Of a stretch of 64,000 bases of DNA, positions 19,539 to 27,941 are shown in pieces; positions within the stretch are counted from its first letter, which is position 1, and the number at the start of each line of letters is the position of its first letter. The stretch spans positions 31,191 to 95,190 of the forward strand of contig VGTL01000001.1 in NCBI GenBank assembly GCA_016874675.1, written 5' to 3'. A program made the position numbers and the translations under genes. The notes beneath the pieces were generated by a model, which searched no databases, was not told the DNA's origin, and was given only the letters and a program-made list of their open reading frames with translations. The DNA is from Methanobacteriota archaeon. GTDB lineage: Archaea; Thermoplasmatota; DTKX01; VGTL01.

Positions 19539-19981
19539 ACCGGAGCGCCCTCGCCCTCGCCGCCGTCGTCGCCGGCTCCGTGCTTGTGGCGGCCCTGCTC
19601 GTCCTGGCGGTGCCCTGGAGCCCGCCGGAGAAGAAGGGCCCGGCGGTCGTGTCGGTGGTCATAGACTTCGGCGGCCGGGCGCCCGCCGAGAGCGGGCCCG
19701 GGACGGCCGCGCCCTGGAACGTCTCGGTCCGTTTGAACAACGGGACGGTGTTCTCCGCCCTCGAGAAGGCCGCCTCCTCGGCGAACTTCACATTCAAGTC
19801 CGACTGGTACCCCAACTTCCGCTCCCACCGCGTGACCGAGATAGCGGGCGTGCGCGACGGGACGGACAACCGCTTCTGGCAGTTCCACGTCAACGGCGTC
19901 TACGTCGGCACCGGGGCCGACAACACGGCGCTCTCGGACGGCGACACGGTGCGATGGGAGTTCAGGAGCGCTTTGCAATGA
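19535..19981 (+). CDS. DUF4430-domain membrane or exported protein
   Basis: N-terminal TM, VFSALEKAA...VTEIAGVRDGTDNRFWQFHVNGVYVGTGADNTALSDGDTVRWEF; ATGA overlap with the upstream stop. Confidence 0.75.
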   Translation: MNRSALALAAVVAGSVLVAALLVLAVPWSPPEKKGPAVVSVVIDFGGRAPAESGPGTAAPWNVSVRLNNGTVFSALEKAASSANFTFKSDWYPNFRSHRVTEIAGVRDGTDNRFWQFHVNGVYVGTGADNTALSDGDTVRWEFRSALQ

Positions 19982-19985
19982 TACG

Positions 19986-20050
19986 AATGGGCAGCGGGCA
20001 GCGGGGAACGGCAGGGTGCAGGGGGCGGGGTGCAGGGGGCGGGGAAGAGG
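19986..20050. repeat. One-armed purine-rich tandem element 3
   Basis: gggcagcgggcagcggggaacggcagggtgcagggggcggggtgcagggggcgggg without an evident opposite arm. Confidence 0.6.
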
Positions 20051-20088
20051 ATGCATGGGTTGAGGGGGGAAAGGGGTCTGAAAGCTAG

Positions 20089-20157
20089 ATACCCCGGACT
20101 TCAGTCCGGGGTATTTCACCATAGGGAAGCGTGGAAGCCCCGCACTCCAGTGCGGGG
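20089..20157. repeat. Pair of IS200/IS605-end-like hairpins
   Basis: ATACCCCGGACT-TC-AGTCCGGGGTAT (20089-20114) and CCCCGCACT-CC-AGTGCGGGG (20138-20157). Confidence 0.7.
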
Positions 20158-20178
20158 ATGAGGAAAAAACGGATAAAT

Positions 20179-20802
20179 ATGGAAAAGGATACGGAGGCGG
20201 TAGATATGTCTGAGAAGTACTGGAAGATGCTGGGTGCGGTGGCTCTGATCGTCCTGGGCGTGGTGGGAAGGCTGGCCCTGAAGCCCTTCGTCCCCGCCGG
20301 GAACGCCCTAATCGCGTTCGACCTGTTCGCGGTGATAGGCATCCTGGCGGTCCTCTCGGGGCTGCTCCTGGGCGGGTACTACTCGCTCGCGGTCCCGCTC
20401 TCGGCGATGGCGGTGTCCGATGCTATACTGGGCAACGGCCTGATTCTCGTTTTCACCTGGTCCGGGTTCGCCCTGATGGGCTATCTCGGGCTCCGGGCGC
20501 GCCAGTCCCGGGCCCCGACCGCGACCTTCGGCCTCCGGCTCACCGGCATCGGCGTCGCCGGCATCCTGGCGTTCGATGTCTGGACGAACGTGGGTTGGTG
20601 GCTTGTCAGCCCCATGTACCCCCACACGCTGGCGGGGCTGGGGGCCTGCTTCGCCATGGCGACGCCCTTCATCGTCGGGCACCTTCTCACCACCGCGGCG
20701 CTGCTCCCGACGGTCTCCCTGGCGGCCCTGTACACCGTCGAGAACCGGGCGCGGCTCGTGGCGGCCGTCCGGGCCCGGCTGGGAATGCCCGTTACGGCCT
20801 GA
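20179..20802 (+). CDS. DUF6580/ECF S-component-like membrane protein
   Basis: About 208 aa, about 6 TM helices; start uncertain (20131, 20179 or 20206). Confidence 0.65.
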   Translation: MEKDTEAVDMSEKYWKMLGAVALIVLGVVGRLALKPFVPAGNALIAFDLFAVIGILAVLSGLLLGGYYSLAVPLSAMAVSDAILGNGLILVFTWSGFALMGYLGLRARQSRAPTATFGLRLTGIGVAGILAFDVWTNVGWWLVSPMYPHTLAGLGACFAMATPFIVGHLLTTAALLPTVSLAALYTVENRARLVAAVRARLGMPVTA

Positions 20803-20821
20803 GCGCCCGTGCGGGTGACCG

Positions 20822-21853
20822 ATGGGCGTCGACCTCTCCGAGCTGGTCCCGAAGCAGCCCAAGCTCATCCGGGACTTTTCGGGGCAGACGGTGGCGGTCG
20901 ACGCCTACAACACCATCTACCAGTTCCTGGCGATAATCCGCCAGCCCGACGGGTCGCCCCTGATGGATTCCCGAAAGAGGGTGACCTCCCACCTCTCCGG
21001 CCTGCTCTACCGCAACTTGAACCTGCTCGAGGCCGGCATCCGGCCGGTGTACGTCTTCGACGGGAAGCCCCACGAGCTCAAGAAGGGCACCATAGAGGAG
21101 CGGGCGGCGATAAAGGAGAAGGCGCAGGCGGAGTACGAGGCGGCGCTGGCCGAGGGCGACCTGGAGAGGGCGCGCTCGAAGGCCCAGCAGACCTCCCGCA
21201 TCACGAAGGACATGGTGGAGGAGGCAAAGAGGCTCCTTGGGCTCATCGGGATACCGGTCGTGCAGGCGCCCATGGACGGCGAGGGCGAGGCGGCCTTCCT
21301 CGTGCAGAGGGGGCACGCCTCGGCGGTGGCGTCGCAGGACTTCGATTCGCTTCTCTTCGGCTCGCCCGTCCTGGTGCGCAACCTGACCGTAACGGGAAGG
21401 CGCAAGCTCCCGCGCAAGCAGGTCTACATCAACGTCGAGCCCGAGAGGATGGAGCTTCCGGCCGTGCTGTCGGCGCTCTCCCTCACCCGGGAGCAGCTCG
21501 TGGAGATGTGCATCCTGATGGGCACGGACTTCAACGAGGGCATCCGGGGCATCGGCCCGAAGAAGGCCCAAAAGCTCATGTCGGAGCACGGGACCCTCGA
21601 GAGGGTCATCGCCGCGAAGAACTACGACATCCCTCAGTGGCAGGAGGTCCGGCGGATATTCCTGGAGCCGGCCGTGGAGGACCCGGGGCCGCCCGCGTTC
21701 GGCGAGCCTCAGGTGGAAAGGATCGTCGACCTCCTCGTCGGCGAGCACGATTTTTCCAAGGAGCGGGTGGAGAGCCCGCTCAGGCGCCTGGTCGAAATGC
21801 GCAAGGAGCAGAAGAGGCAGGGCTCCCAGCTCCGGCTGGACAAGTGGTTCTAG
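20822..21853 (+). CDS. fen: Flap endonuclease FEN-1
   Basis: MGVDLSELVPKQPKLIRDFSGQTVAVDAYNTIYQFL, PMDGEGEAAFLVQRG, LMGTDFNEGIRGIGPKKAQKL, C-terminal PIP-like SQLRLDKWF. Confidence 0.97.
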   Translation: MGVDLSELVPKQPKLIRDFSGQTVAVDAYNTIYQFLAIIRQPDGSPLMDSRKRVTSHLSGLLYRNLNLLEAGIRPVYVFDGKPHELKKGTIEERAAIKEKAQAEYEAALAEGDLERARSKAQQTSRITKDMVEEAKRLLGLIGIPVVQAPMDGEGEAAFLVQRGHASAVASQDFDSLLFGSPVLVRNLTVTGRRKLPRKQVYINVEPERMELPAVLSALSLTREQLVEMCILMGTDFNEGIRGIGPKKAQKLMSEHGTLERVIAAKNYDIPQWQEVRRIFLEPAVEDPGPPAFGEPQVERIVDLLVGEHDFSKERVESPLRRLVEMRKEQKRQGSQLRLDKWF

Positions 21854-22100
21854 AAGGCGCAAGGCGCGAGGCGCAGGGCGCAAGGCGCAGGGCGCAAGGC
21901 TTGACCGCAGGCGAGCAACGCTCGCCTAGGCAAGGACGACCGAAGGTCGTCCGGGGGCGCAAGGGTGAAGGCGCACGGGACAAGGGGATTTGCGGGCCGG
22001 ATGGCTTCCCTTCCCCCGAACCCTTGACACCTGATCCTCGACCCTTGTGCCCTGTCCCTTCGCCCCTTGCGCCTTGCGCCCTGCGCCTTGCGCCTTCCCC
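21854..22100. repeat. Tandem-arm intergenic hairpin 4 with nested perfect hairpins
   Basis: Arms aaggcgcaaggcgcgaggcgcagggcgcaagg / ccttgcgccttgcgccctgcgccttgcgcctt; inner AGGCGAGC-AAC-GCTCGCCT (21909-21927) and GGACGACC-GAA-GGTCGTCC (21934-21952). Confidence 0.9.
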
Positions 22101-23831
22101 TCATTTCTTCTTCTTCTTGTCCAGGCTCTCGGCGAAGAGGCTGTCGAGGATCGCCTTGACGTCCAGGAGGCGCTGGGTGGTGCCGTCCCAGCTGACCAAG
22201 ACGTTCTCGAAGCCCTCGGTGATGTCCTCCAGGGCCTGGCGCATGCGCCCCCGGAGGTCGGGGGGCTCCGGCCCTGAGACGAGCACCGCCAGGTAGCACA
22301 CCGGGCCGTACTCGAGAAGGATCTTCCAGTTCCCGTACGGGATCTCCGAGATGGACGCCGTCTGGAGGGAGGAGGTGCTCTCGCCCACCCGGCGCCGGAC
22401 CTCCTCGAGGTACTGGGCGAGCAGGGTGTCGTCGACGTCGGGCTGGCCCCTCTGGGACAGGTGCATCATGAAGCGGTTGTCCCGGTAGAGGAGCAATATC
22501 TCCTCGATCACCCCGCGGAGCCTCTGCTTCTCCTCGGGGATGAGCATCCCCACGTGCCTCTTGAGGACCCGGAGGGTGCCGGTGTCGCCGTCCCAGTCGT
22601 CGAGGATGTGCATGTACCTGTCGTGTATGCCGGAAAGGAGGGTCCTCATGTTGTGCCGCAGGGTCGGCGGCTCCACGCCCGACAGGACGACCGCGAGGTT
22701 CGCGCGCGGCCCGTTCTCCATGAGTATCTTGAGGTTGCCGTACTTGAGCTCGTTGAGGTGCCCGCTCTCCTCCGAAAACGAGTCCTTGACGAAGTTCTGG
22801 ACCGCGGTGAGCATGCCGGTGAGCACGTCCTTGTCCATGTCGGGCTTCAGGCGCCGGGTGTTGTGCACGATGAGCCGCCCGTCCTTGTAGATGAGGAAGA
22901 CCTCCTCTATCGTGTAGTTCCTCATGAGCCGCAGCTGCTCCCGCTTCACGAAGTCGGAGACGTAGCGCCGCTTCAGTATGACGAGGGTCAGGGCCCAGGC
23001 CAGGTTGTAGGCGAAGAAGAGGAGGCTGAAGAAGACCAGGTTCCCGAACATGGCGCGCGAGAGCTCGTTTCTCACCTCGTAGTGGACCGACGCCGAGGTG
23101 TTCCCCGGGTTGAAGATGACCAGCGCCAGCTGCTCGCGGTACATCCGGGGGGAGTCCAGGGTGATCGCGGCGGAGCGGGTGTATTCCGACAGCCAGATGA
23201 GCGTCCGGTTGGCCTCCGGGTCGGTGACGCAGAAGCCGGCGTCCTCGAGCCTCTGGAAGTCGCGCTCCCGAACGACCATCACCGTGACCTCGCGGTCGCT
23301 TTGGACGCTCACCGGGCCGACGAAGGAGAACTCCAGCGGGTCCGACGGGGCGAAGTTGACGCGATAGGAGGAGTTGTCCTCCACCCTCTCGTCGCCGGCG
23401 GAGGTGCCCAGGTCCTCGAGGACCCCGACCACCACCGGGTTGACGAAGAGTATCCCGATGATGAGCGCCACTGCCGCGATGGGCCGGGCGTTCGACAGGA
23501 AGTCCTCGCAGCGCCAGACGCGAATCTTGGGGTCGGGCTGCCAGAGGAGCTCCAGGGCGTCCATCGCAACGATGGCGATGTTGAATATCACGAGGAAATA
23601 GAGCAGCGGCAGGAGCACGGCCGAGAAGTCGAGATGGAAGGGGGCTCCCGTGGGCCCGGACTCCCGCACGGACTGGAGGATCCCTATCAGCATGAACACG
23701 AATAAGATGATATTGACGTACCTGGAGTAGGTGCGAAGGCGGAAGACTCGGTCCTCGCGCTCCAGCCCCGCCTGAAAGCCCCCGGCCATGGTCTTTGACC
23801 CCGCCCCCATCTCCCCGCGCGACCCCGGCAT
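22101..23831 (-). CDS. Membrane protein with tandem cytoplasmic sensor-like modules
   Basis: N-terminal TM region, then two copies of EE(V/I)(F/L)L(I/L)Y(K/R)D...YGN(L/W)KIL(M/L)E(N/Y)GP...LAV(V/L)(L/V)SG.EPP.LR. Confidence 0.7.
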   Translation of the reverse strand: MPGSRGEMGAGSKTMAGGFQAGLEREDRVFRLRTYSRYVNIILFVFMLIGILQSVRESGPTGAPFHLDFSAVLLPLLYFLVIFNIAIVAMDALELLWQPDPKIRVWRCEDFLSNARPIAAVALIIGILFVNPVVVGVLEDLGTSAGDERVEDNSSYRVNFAPSDPLEFSFVGPVSVQSDREVTVMVVRERDFQRLEDAGFCVTDPEANRTLIWLSEYTRSAAITLDSPRMYREQLALVIFNPGNTSASVHYEVRNELSRAMFGNLVFFSLLFFAYNLAWALTLVILKRRYVSDFVKREQLRLMRNYTIEEVFLIYKDGRLIVHNTRRLKPDMDKDVLTGMLTAVQNFVKDSFSEESGHLNELKYGNLKILMENGPRANLAVVLSGVEPPTLRHNMRTLLSGIHDRYMHILDDWDGDTGTLRVLKRHVGMLIPEEKQRLRGVIEEILLLYRDNRFMMHLSQRGQPDVDDTLLAQYLEEVRRRVGESTSSLQTASISEIPYGNWKILLEYGPVCYLAVLVSGPEPPDLRGRMRQALEDITEGFENVLVSWDGTTQRLLDVKAILDSLFAESLDKKKKK

Positions 23832-23944
23832 ATGTAAAGGAAGTGAAGTCTAATAATAGTGACGGTGACCGGCCGGTGCGGTTTGCGCGCCGGGCGAAAT
23901 CTAATTATCCGCAAAGGTCGTTCCCGTGCCGGCGGTAGGGGCCC

Positions 23945-24697
23945 ATGGCGCGCATCCTCTTCGACGATTCCCACGGCGAGAACCTGGTAATGGAGGAGGG
24001 CTCTGGCTCGGCGCTCTCCAAGCTCTCCGGAGCGCTGCGCGCCGCGGGCCACGCCCTCAACCTCATACACCGGGAGCAGGACTTCTGCCCCCCGACGCTC
24101 CAGGGGGCCGACATCCTGGTGATAGCGTTCCCCTCCCGGCGCTTCTCCGACCGCGACGTCGGGGCGATCCTCGGCTTCGTGGAGAAGGGCGGCGGCCTTC
24201 TCCTGACGGGCGAGTGGGGCAACCTCCACGGAAGCGCCGACATCCTCAACACGGTCTCCCAGTGCTTCAAGGTGGTGTTCAACAAGGACCGCATAACCGA
24301 CCAGCGCAACATCCACGAGGAGGAGGTGCGCGTCATGGGCCAGAGGGTCGGGATGCGCAAGGAGCCCACCTACGCCATGATTCGCCGGTTCCGCTCCCAC
24401 CCGATAACCCGGGACATAAGCGAGGTGGGCCACATCTCCGGCTGCTCCCTGAGCGCCCCCAAGCATTCGGTGCTGGCCTGGTCCGACGAGCAGTCGTTCT
24501 CCGACCTGGACGGCGACGGCGAGCTGGACCCCGACGAGCTGGTGGGCTCTTTCGCCACGGCCGTGACGCCCGAGCTCAAGCGCGGACGGGTGGTGTGCAT
24601 CGGCGACACGAGCATCCTCACCGACCGCTACTTCGACCAGGCCGACAACCGGGCGTTCCTGCTCAACACCGTCCACTGGCTCGCCGGAAGGCTCTGA
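23945..24697 (+). CDS. DUF4350/GATase-like domain protein
   Basis: ILFDDSHGENL, ADILVIAFPSRRFSDRDVGAILGFVEKGGGLLLTGEWG. Confidence 0.6.
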   Translation: MARILFDDSHGENLVMEEGSGSALSKLSGALRAAGHALNLIHREQDFCPPTLQGADILVIAFPSRRFSDRDVGAILGFVEKGGGLLLTGEWGNLHGSADILNTVSQCFKVVFNKDRITDQRNIHEEEVRVMGQRVGMRKEPTYAMIRRFRSHPITRDISEVGHISGCSLSAPKHSVLAWSDEQSFSDLDGDGELDPDELVGSFATAVTPELKRGRVVCIGDTSILTDRYFDQADNRAFLLNTVHWLAGRL

Positions 24698-24718
24698 GGT
24701 GGGCCCCCGGCCCCGCCG

Positions 24719-24877
24719 ATGGACGAGACGGACCCCTTCCGCAACGACTTCGCGACGATGCTCCACGTGCTCGGCGCCCAGGCCACTGACTCCTTCCTGG
24801 AGCTCAAGCGCAAGGAGTGGCGCAGCTTCAGCGGCTCAGTCACCACTTGGGAGCACGCGATGTACTTCCATGTCTGA
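24719..24877 (+). CDS. Short hypothetical ORF (52 aa)
   Basis: MDETDPFRNDFATMLHVLGAQATDSFLELKRKEWRSFSGSVTTWEHAMYFHV, next to a repeat element; may be a remnant. Confidence 0.3.
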   Translation: MDETDPFRNDFATMLHVLGAQATDSFLELKRKEWRSFSGSVTTWEHAMYFHV

Positions 24878-24890
24878 CGACGCCGCGCGG

Positions 24891-25146
24891 TTGATTGGGG
24901 GGACGTGTTGGTGCTGTTGGTTAGGGGGACGTGTTGGTCCTGTTGGTCAAGGGGGACGACGATGGGAAGCGGAAGCCCTTTTGAGTATCATGTCCCTTGC
25001 CAATTCCATCAAATTCAGTCAAGAAATATCAACAGTACGTCATCCTACTCAATCGTATTGATACACCCCCGTACCAATTTCATCAATACGTCCCCCCAAC
25101 CAATCGCACCAACACGTCCCCCGAACCGATATGACCAACCGTCCCG
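24891..25146. repeat. Tandem-arm intergenic inverted repeat 5
   Basis: Left ggggggacgtgttggtgctgttggttagggggacgtgttggtcctgttggtcaagggggacgacga; right cgtccccccaaccaatcgcaccaacacgtcccccgaaccgatatgaccaaccgtccc. Confidence 0.82.
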
Positions 25147-25214
25147 GACCTGCGGTTTAAGGTTTTCCAAGAACCCCCATATACTGATTACGCATATGGT
25201 ATGGGGAACAGCAA

Positions 25215-26459
25215 ATGGTCAGCGCCACCCAGCGGAAGAACCTAGAGAAGATAAAGTGGGCCAGGATATCGATTTGGTCCAACACTGCCCTTACAGTGCT
25301 CAAGCTCGTGGTGGGGCTGGCGATGTTCTCGGTCTCGGTGCTCTCCGAGGCCATCCACTCGGGGATGGACCTTCTGGCGGCGGTCATCGCCAATGTGGCG
25401 GTCATGATCAGCGCCCGACCCCCGGACAAGGAGCACGCCTACGGGCACGGCAAGTACGAGAACCTCTCGGCGGTCGCCGAGGCCATCCTGATATTCATCG
25501 CGGCGGCCATTATTATTATAGAATCGATTCGCAAGATCCTGGACCCGGCCGAGATAGGCTATCTCAACGCCGGCATCGCCGTGATGGGCATATCGGCCCT
25601 GGTCAACATCGCCGTCTCCCGCAAGCTGTGGAAGGTGGCAAGGGCAACTGAGTCGGCCGCCCTGGAGGCGGACGCCCTGCACCTCAGCACGGACGTCTGG
25701 ACATCGGTGGGGGTGATGCTCGGGCTCGTGCTCATCCGGTTCACCGGCCTGCAGATACTCGACCCCCTCATCGCGATAGTGGTCGCCCTGGCCATCATCC
25801 ACGCCGGGTGGGAGCTCGTGCGCAGGAGCGCCCGGGACCTGGCCGACACCAGCCTGCCGGAGCCCGAGCTCGAAAAGATACGGTTGGTCGTCGCCCGGCA
25901 CCGGGACAGGTACGTCGAGTTCCACGGCCTGCGGGCCAGGCGGGCGGGGGCCCAGCGCCATATCGACCTCCACCTGGTGCTCGCCCGCGACACCCATGTC
26001 GAGGACGCCCATGACCTGTGCGACCTCGTCGAGAAGGAGATCGAAAAAGATATCGACGGCTCGGAGGTCATGGTCCACATCGAGCCCTGCGCCCGCCGCT
26101 GCGAACTGTGCGCCACCCGGCCGGGCTGCAAGGCGGCGATGGAGGACTCCCTCTCGGGCGGGCTGGCCGAGGGGGACTGGAAGGTCATAAGCCGCGCGCT
26201 GGAGCGCCACCGCGGGAGCTTCGCCGGCTACGGGAACCTCAGGATGCGCCGCGAAGGCAAGCTCCGGCGCCTCAAGCTCGAGCTCGAGGTGGCCCGCCAC
26301 GCCAGCATCGACCGGCTCCACGAGCTCACGGGGAGGCTGACCTCCGAGCTCCAGGAGGGACTGGACGGCACGGTGGTGAACCTGCAGCTCAAGCCGTGCA
26401 AGGTGCCCTGTTCCGACTGCGAGCGGCAGGAGAGCTGCGACGCGCGCGGCCCGGACTGA
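25215..26459 (+). CDS. Cation diffusion facilitator with duplicated cysteine-bearing C-terminal domain
   Basis: SVLSEAIHSGMDLLAAVIANVAVMISARPPDKEHAYGHGKYENLSA; two cytoplasmic domain copies ending CARRCELCATRPGC and CKVPCSDCERQESC. Confidence 0.92.
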   Translation: MVSATQRKNLEKIKWARISIWSNTALTVLKLVVGLAMFSVSVLSEAIHSGMDLLAAVIANVAVMISARPPDKEHAYGHGKYENLSAVAEAILIFIAAAIIIIESIRKILDPAEIGYLNAGIAVMGISALVNIAVSRKLWKVARATESAALEADALHLSTDVWTSVGVMLGLVLIRFTGLQILDPLIAIVVALAIIHAGWELVRRSARDLADTSLPEPELEKIRLVVARHRDRYVEFHGLRARRAGAQRHIDLHLVLARDTHVEDAHDLCDLVEKEIEKDIDGSEVMVHIEPCARRCELCATRPGCKAAMEDSLSGGLAEGDWKVISRALERHRGSFAGYGNLRMRREGKLRRLKLELEVARHASIDRLHELTGRLTSELQEGLDGTVVNLQLKPCKVPCSDCERQESCDARGPD

Positions 26460-26578
26460 GGCCGCGCCCGCGCCGTATGCCGTCCGCGCTGTTAGCATTT
26501 TCGCAGGGGGGTCGTCCCCGAGAGCAAAAAGCTATAAGACAGTAACTGAATCGGAAGGCGTATTTCGGGCGGCCTTGC

Positions 26579-27931
26579 ATGGTCGATGTGAAGGAGGTCT
26601 GGAAGCACAAGCTGGCCGGGGGCGTGCAGGCGCTCGCCCTCTCCATAGACGGGCAGGTCATCGTCGCCGCGGACGCCGGCGGCACCCTCCATGTCTTCCA
26701 CCAGGACGGCACCCTGGCCTGGAGCCGGCCGCTGGGCGGCCCGCTGGCGGCCCTGGACATAAGCTCCGCCGGGGACCTCGTGGCGGCCGGTCTGCGCTCC
26801 GGGACGGTCATCCTGCTGGACCGCACCGGTCGGACCCTCTGGACGCGGGAGTCCGGCTGCGCGCTCCATGGCATCTCCCTTTCCCGCAACGGGAAGTACC
26901 TGATGACCGGTACGGCCGACGGGGGCATCCACCTGCTCAACATCCGCGGGGAGCCCATCTGGGAGCGCAAGGCGAGGGGCCCGGTGCCTGCCGTGGCCGT
27001 CTCATCCTCCGCCAACTTCGCCGCGGCCGGTTCCGAGGACGGGAGCATCTACTTTTTGGACAACTACAGCACCAACATGGGAGGCAAGATAACCTGGAGC
27101 CTCCCCACCCGAGGGAAGGTCCGGGAGGTCGTCATCTCGAGCGACGGGTTCTACACAGCGGCCTCCACGAGCGATTCCAACGTGCACTTCCTCGACAAGC
27201 TCGGAAAGCTCTACTGGAGCAACCGGGTGGACAACACCCCCGCCTCCATGGCGATGTCCTCCTCCGGCGACCTCGTGGCGGTCGGCATTGAGGGCGGGGC
27301 GCACCCGGGCGCGGTGAGCCTTTTCCACCGAAACGAGGGGCTGCTCTGGCGCTACCACACGGGCGACGCCACGGTGGGAGCGCTGGATATGACGGCCAAC
27401 GGGGCCTTCCTTGCCGCGGGCTCCCAGAACGGGGAGATCTACCTCTTCCACCGGGAGCAAAAGCTACTCTGGAAGCGGCCCGTCGACGGCTGGGTGGACG
27501 CCCTGGCCCTGAGCTCGGACGGGAACTACACGGTCGCCGGGACCCGAAAGGGCAACGTGTACCTTTTCGACAACCGGGCGGCCGTCGGGGAGTTCCGGCC
27601 CAAGACCCGCGACGAGCTCGAGCTCGAGGTCAGCCTCTTCAGGCCGATGAGGACCGCCCCGGCCGCCGCGCCGGAGGGGCCCGCCCCCGCGGCCGCCCGG
27701 CCGGAGGGCGCATCGCGCACGGCAATGGAGATCGTGGTCGCCATCTGCCTGCTCGTGGTGCTGGGCCTGCTCGCAACGGTGTACATTCTCATGGTCATGG
27801 GCACCATAGGCCAGGTGATGGGAGTGGCCCTCCTGATATTCCTTCTGGTCGTGATGGTGATCCTGATCGGGGTATTCTACAGGTTCGTGCTGAGCCGGGG
27901 CGGGCAATCCAAGAACAGGTCCTTCTACTGA
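26579..27931 (+). CDS. WD40/PQQ-like beta-propeller protein (DUF5711-like) with two C-terminal TM helices
   Basis: Repeats G.....AVSSSANFAAAGSEDGSIYFLD, ALSSDGNYTVAGTRKGNVYLFD; C-terminal IVVAICLLVVLGLLATVYILM and VALLIFLLVVMVILIGVFY. Confidence 0.8.
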   Translation: MVDVKEVWKHKLAGGVQALALSIDGQVIVAADAGGTLHVFHQDGTLAWSRPLGGPLAALDISSAGDLVAAGLRSGTVILLDRTGRTLWTRESGCALHGISLSRNGKYLMTGTADGGIHLLNIRGEPIWERKARGPVPAVAVSSSANFAAAGSEDGSIYFLDNYSTNMGGKITWSLPTRGKVREVVISSDGFYTAASTSDSNVHFLDKLGKLYWSNRVDNTPASMAMSSSGDLVAVGIEGGAHPGAVSLFHRNEGLLWRYHTGDATVGALDMTANGAFLAAGSQNGEIYLFHREQKLLWKRPVDGWVDALALSSDGNYTVAGTRKGNVYLFDNRAAVGEFRPKTRDELELEVSLFRPMRTAPAAAPEGPAPAAARPEGASRTAMEIVVAICLLVVLGLLATVYILMVMGTIGQVMGVALLIFLLVVMVILIGVFYRFVLSRGGQSKNRSFY

Positions 27932-27941
27932 GGCCGGCGCC

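Noticed and set aside
20792-21883. 363-aa minus-strand ORF
   Set aside because: Antisense shadow of fen.
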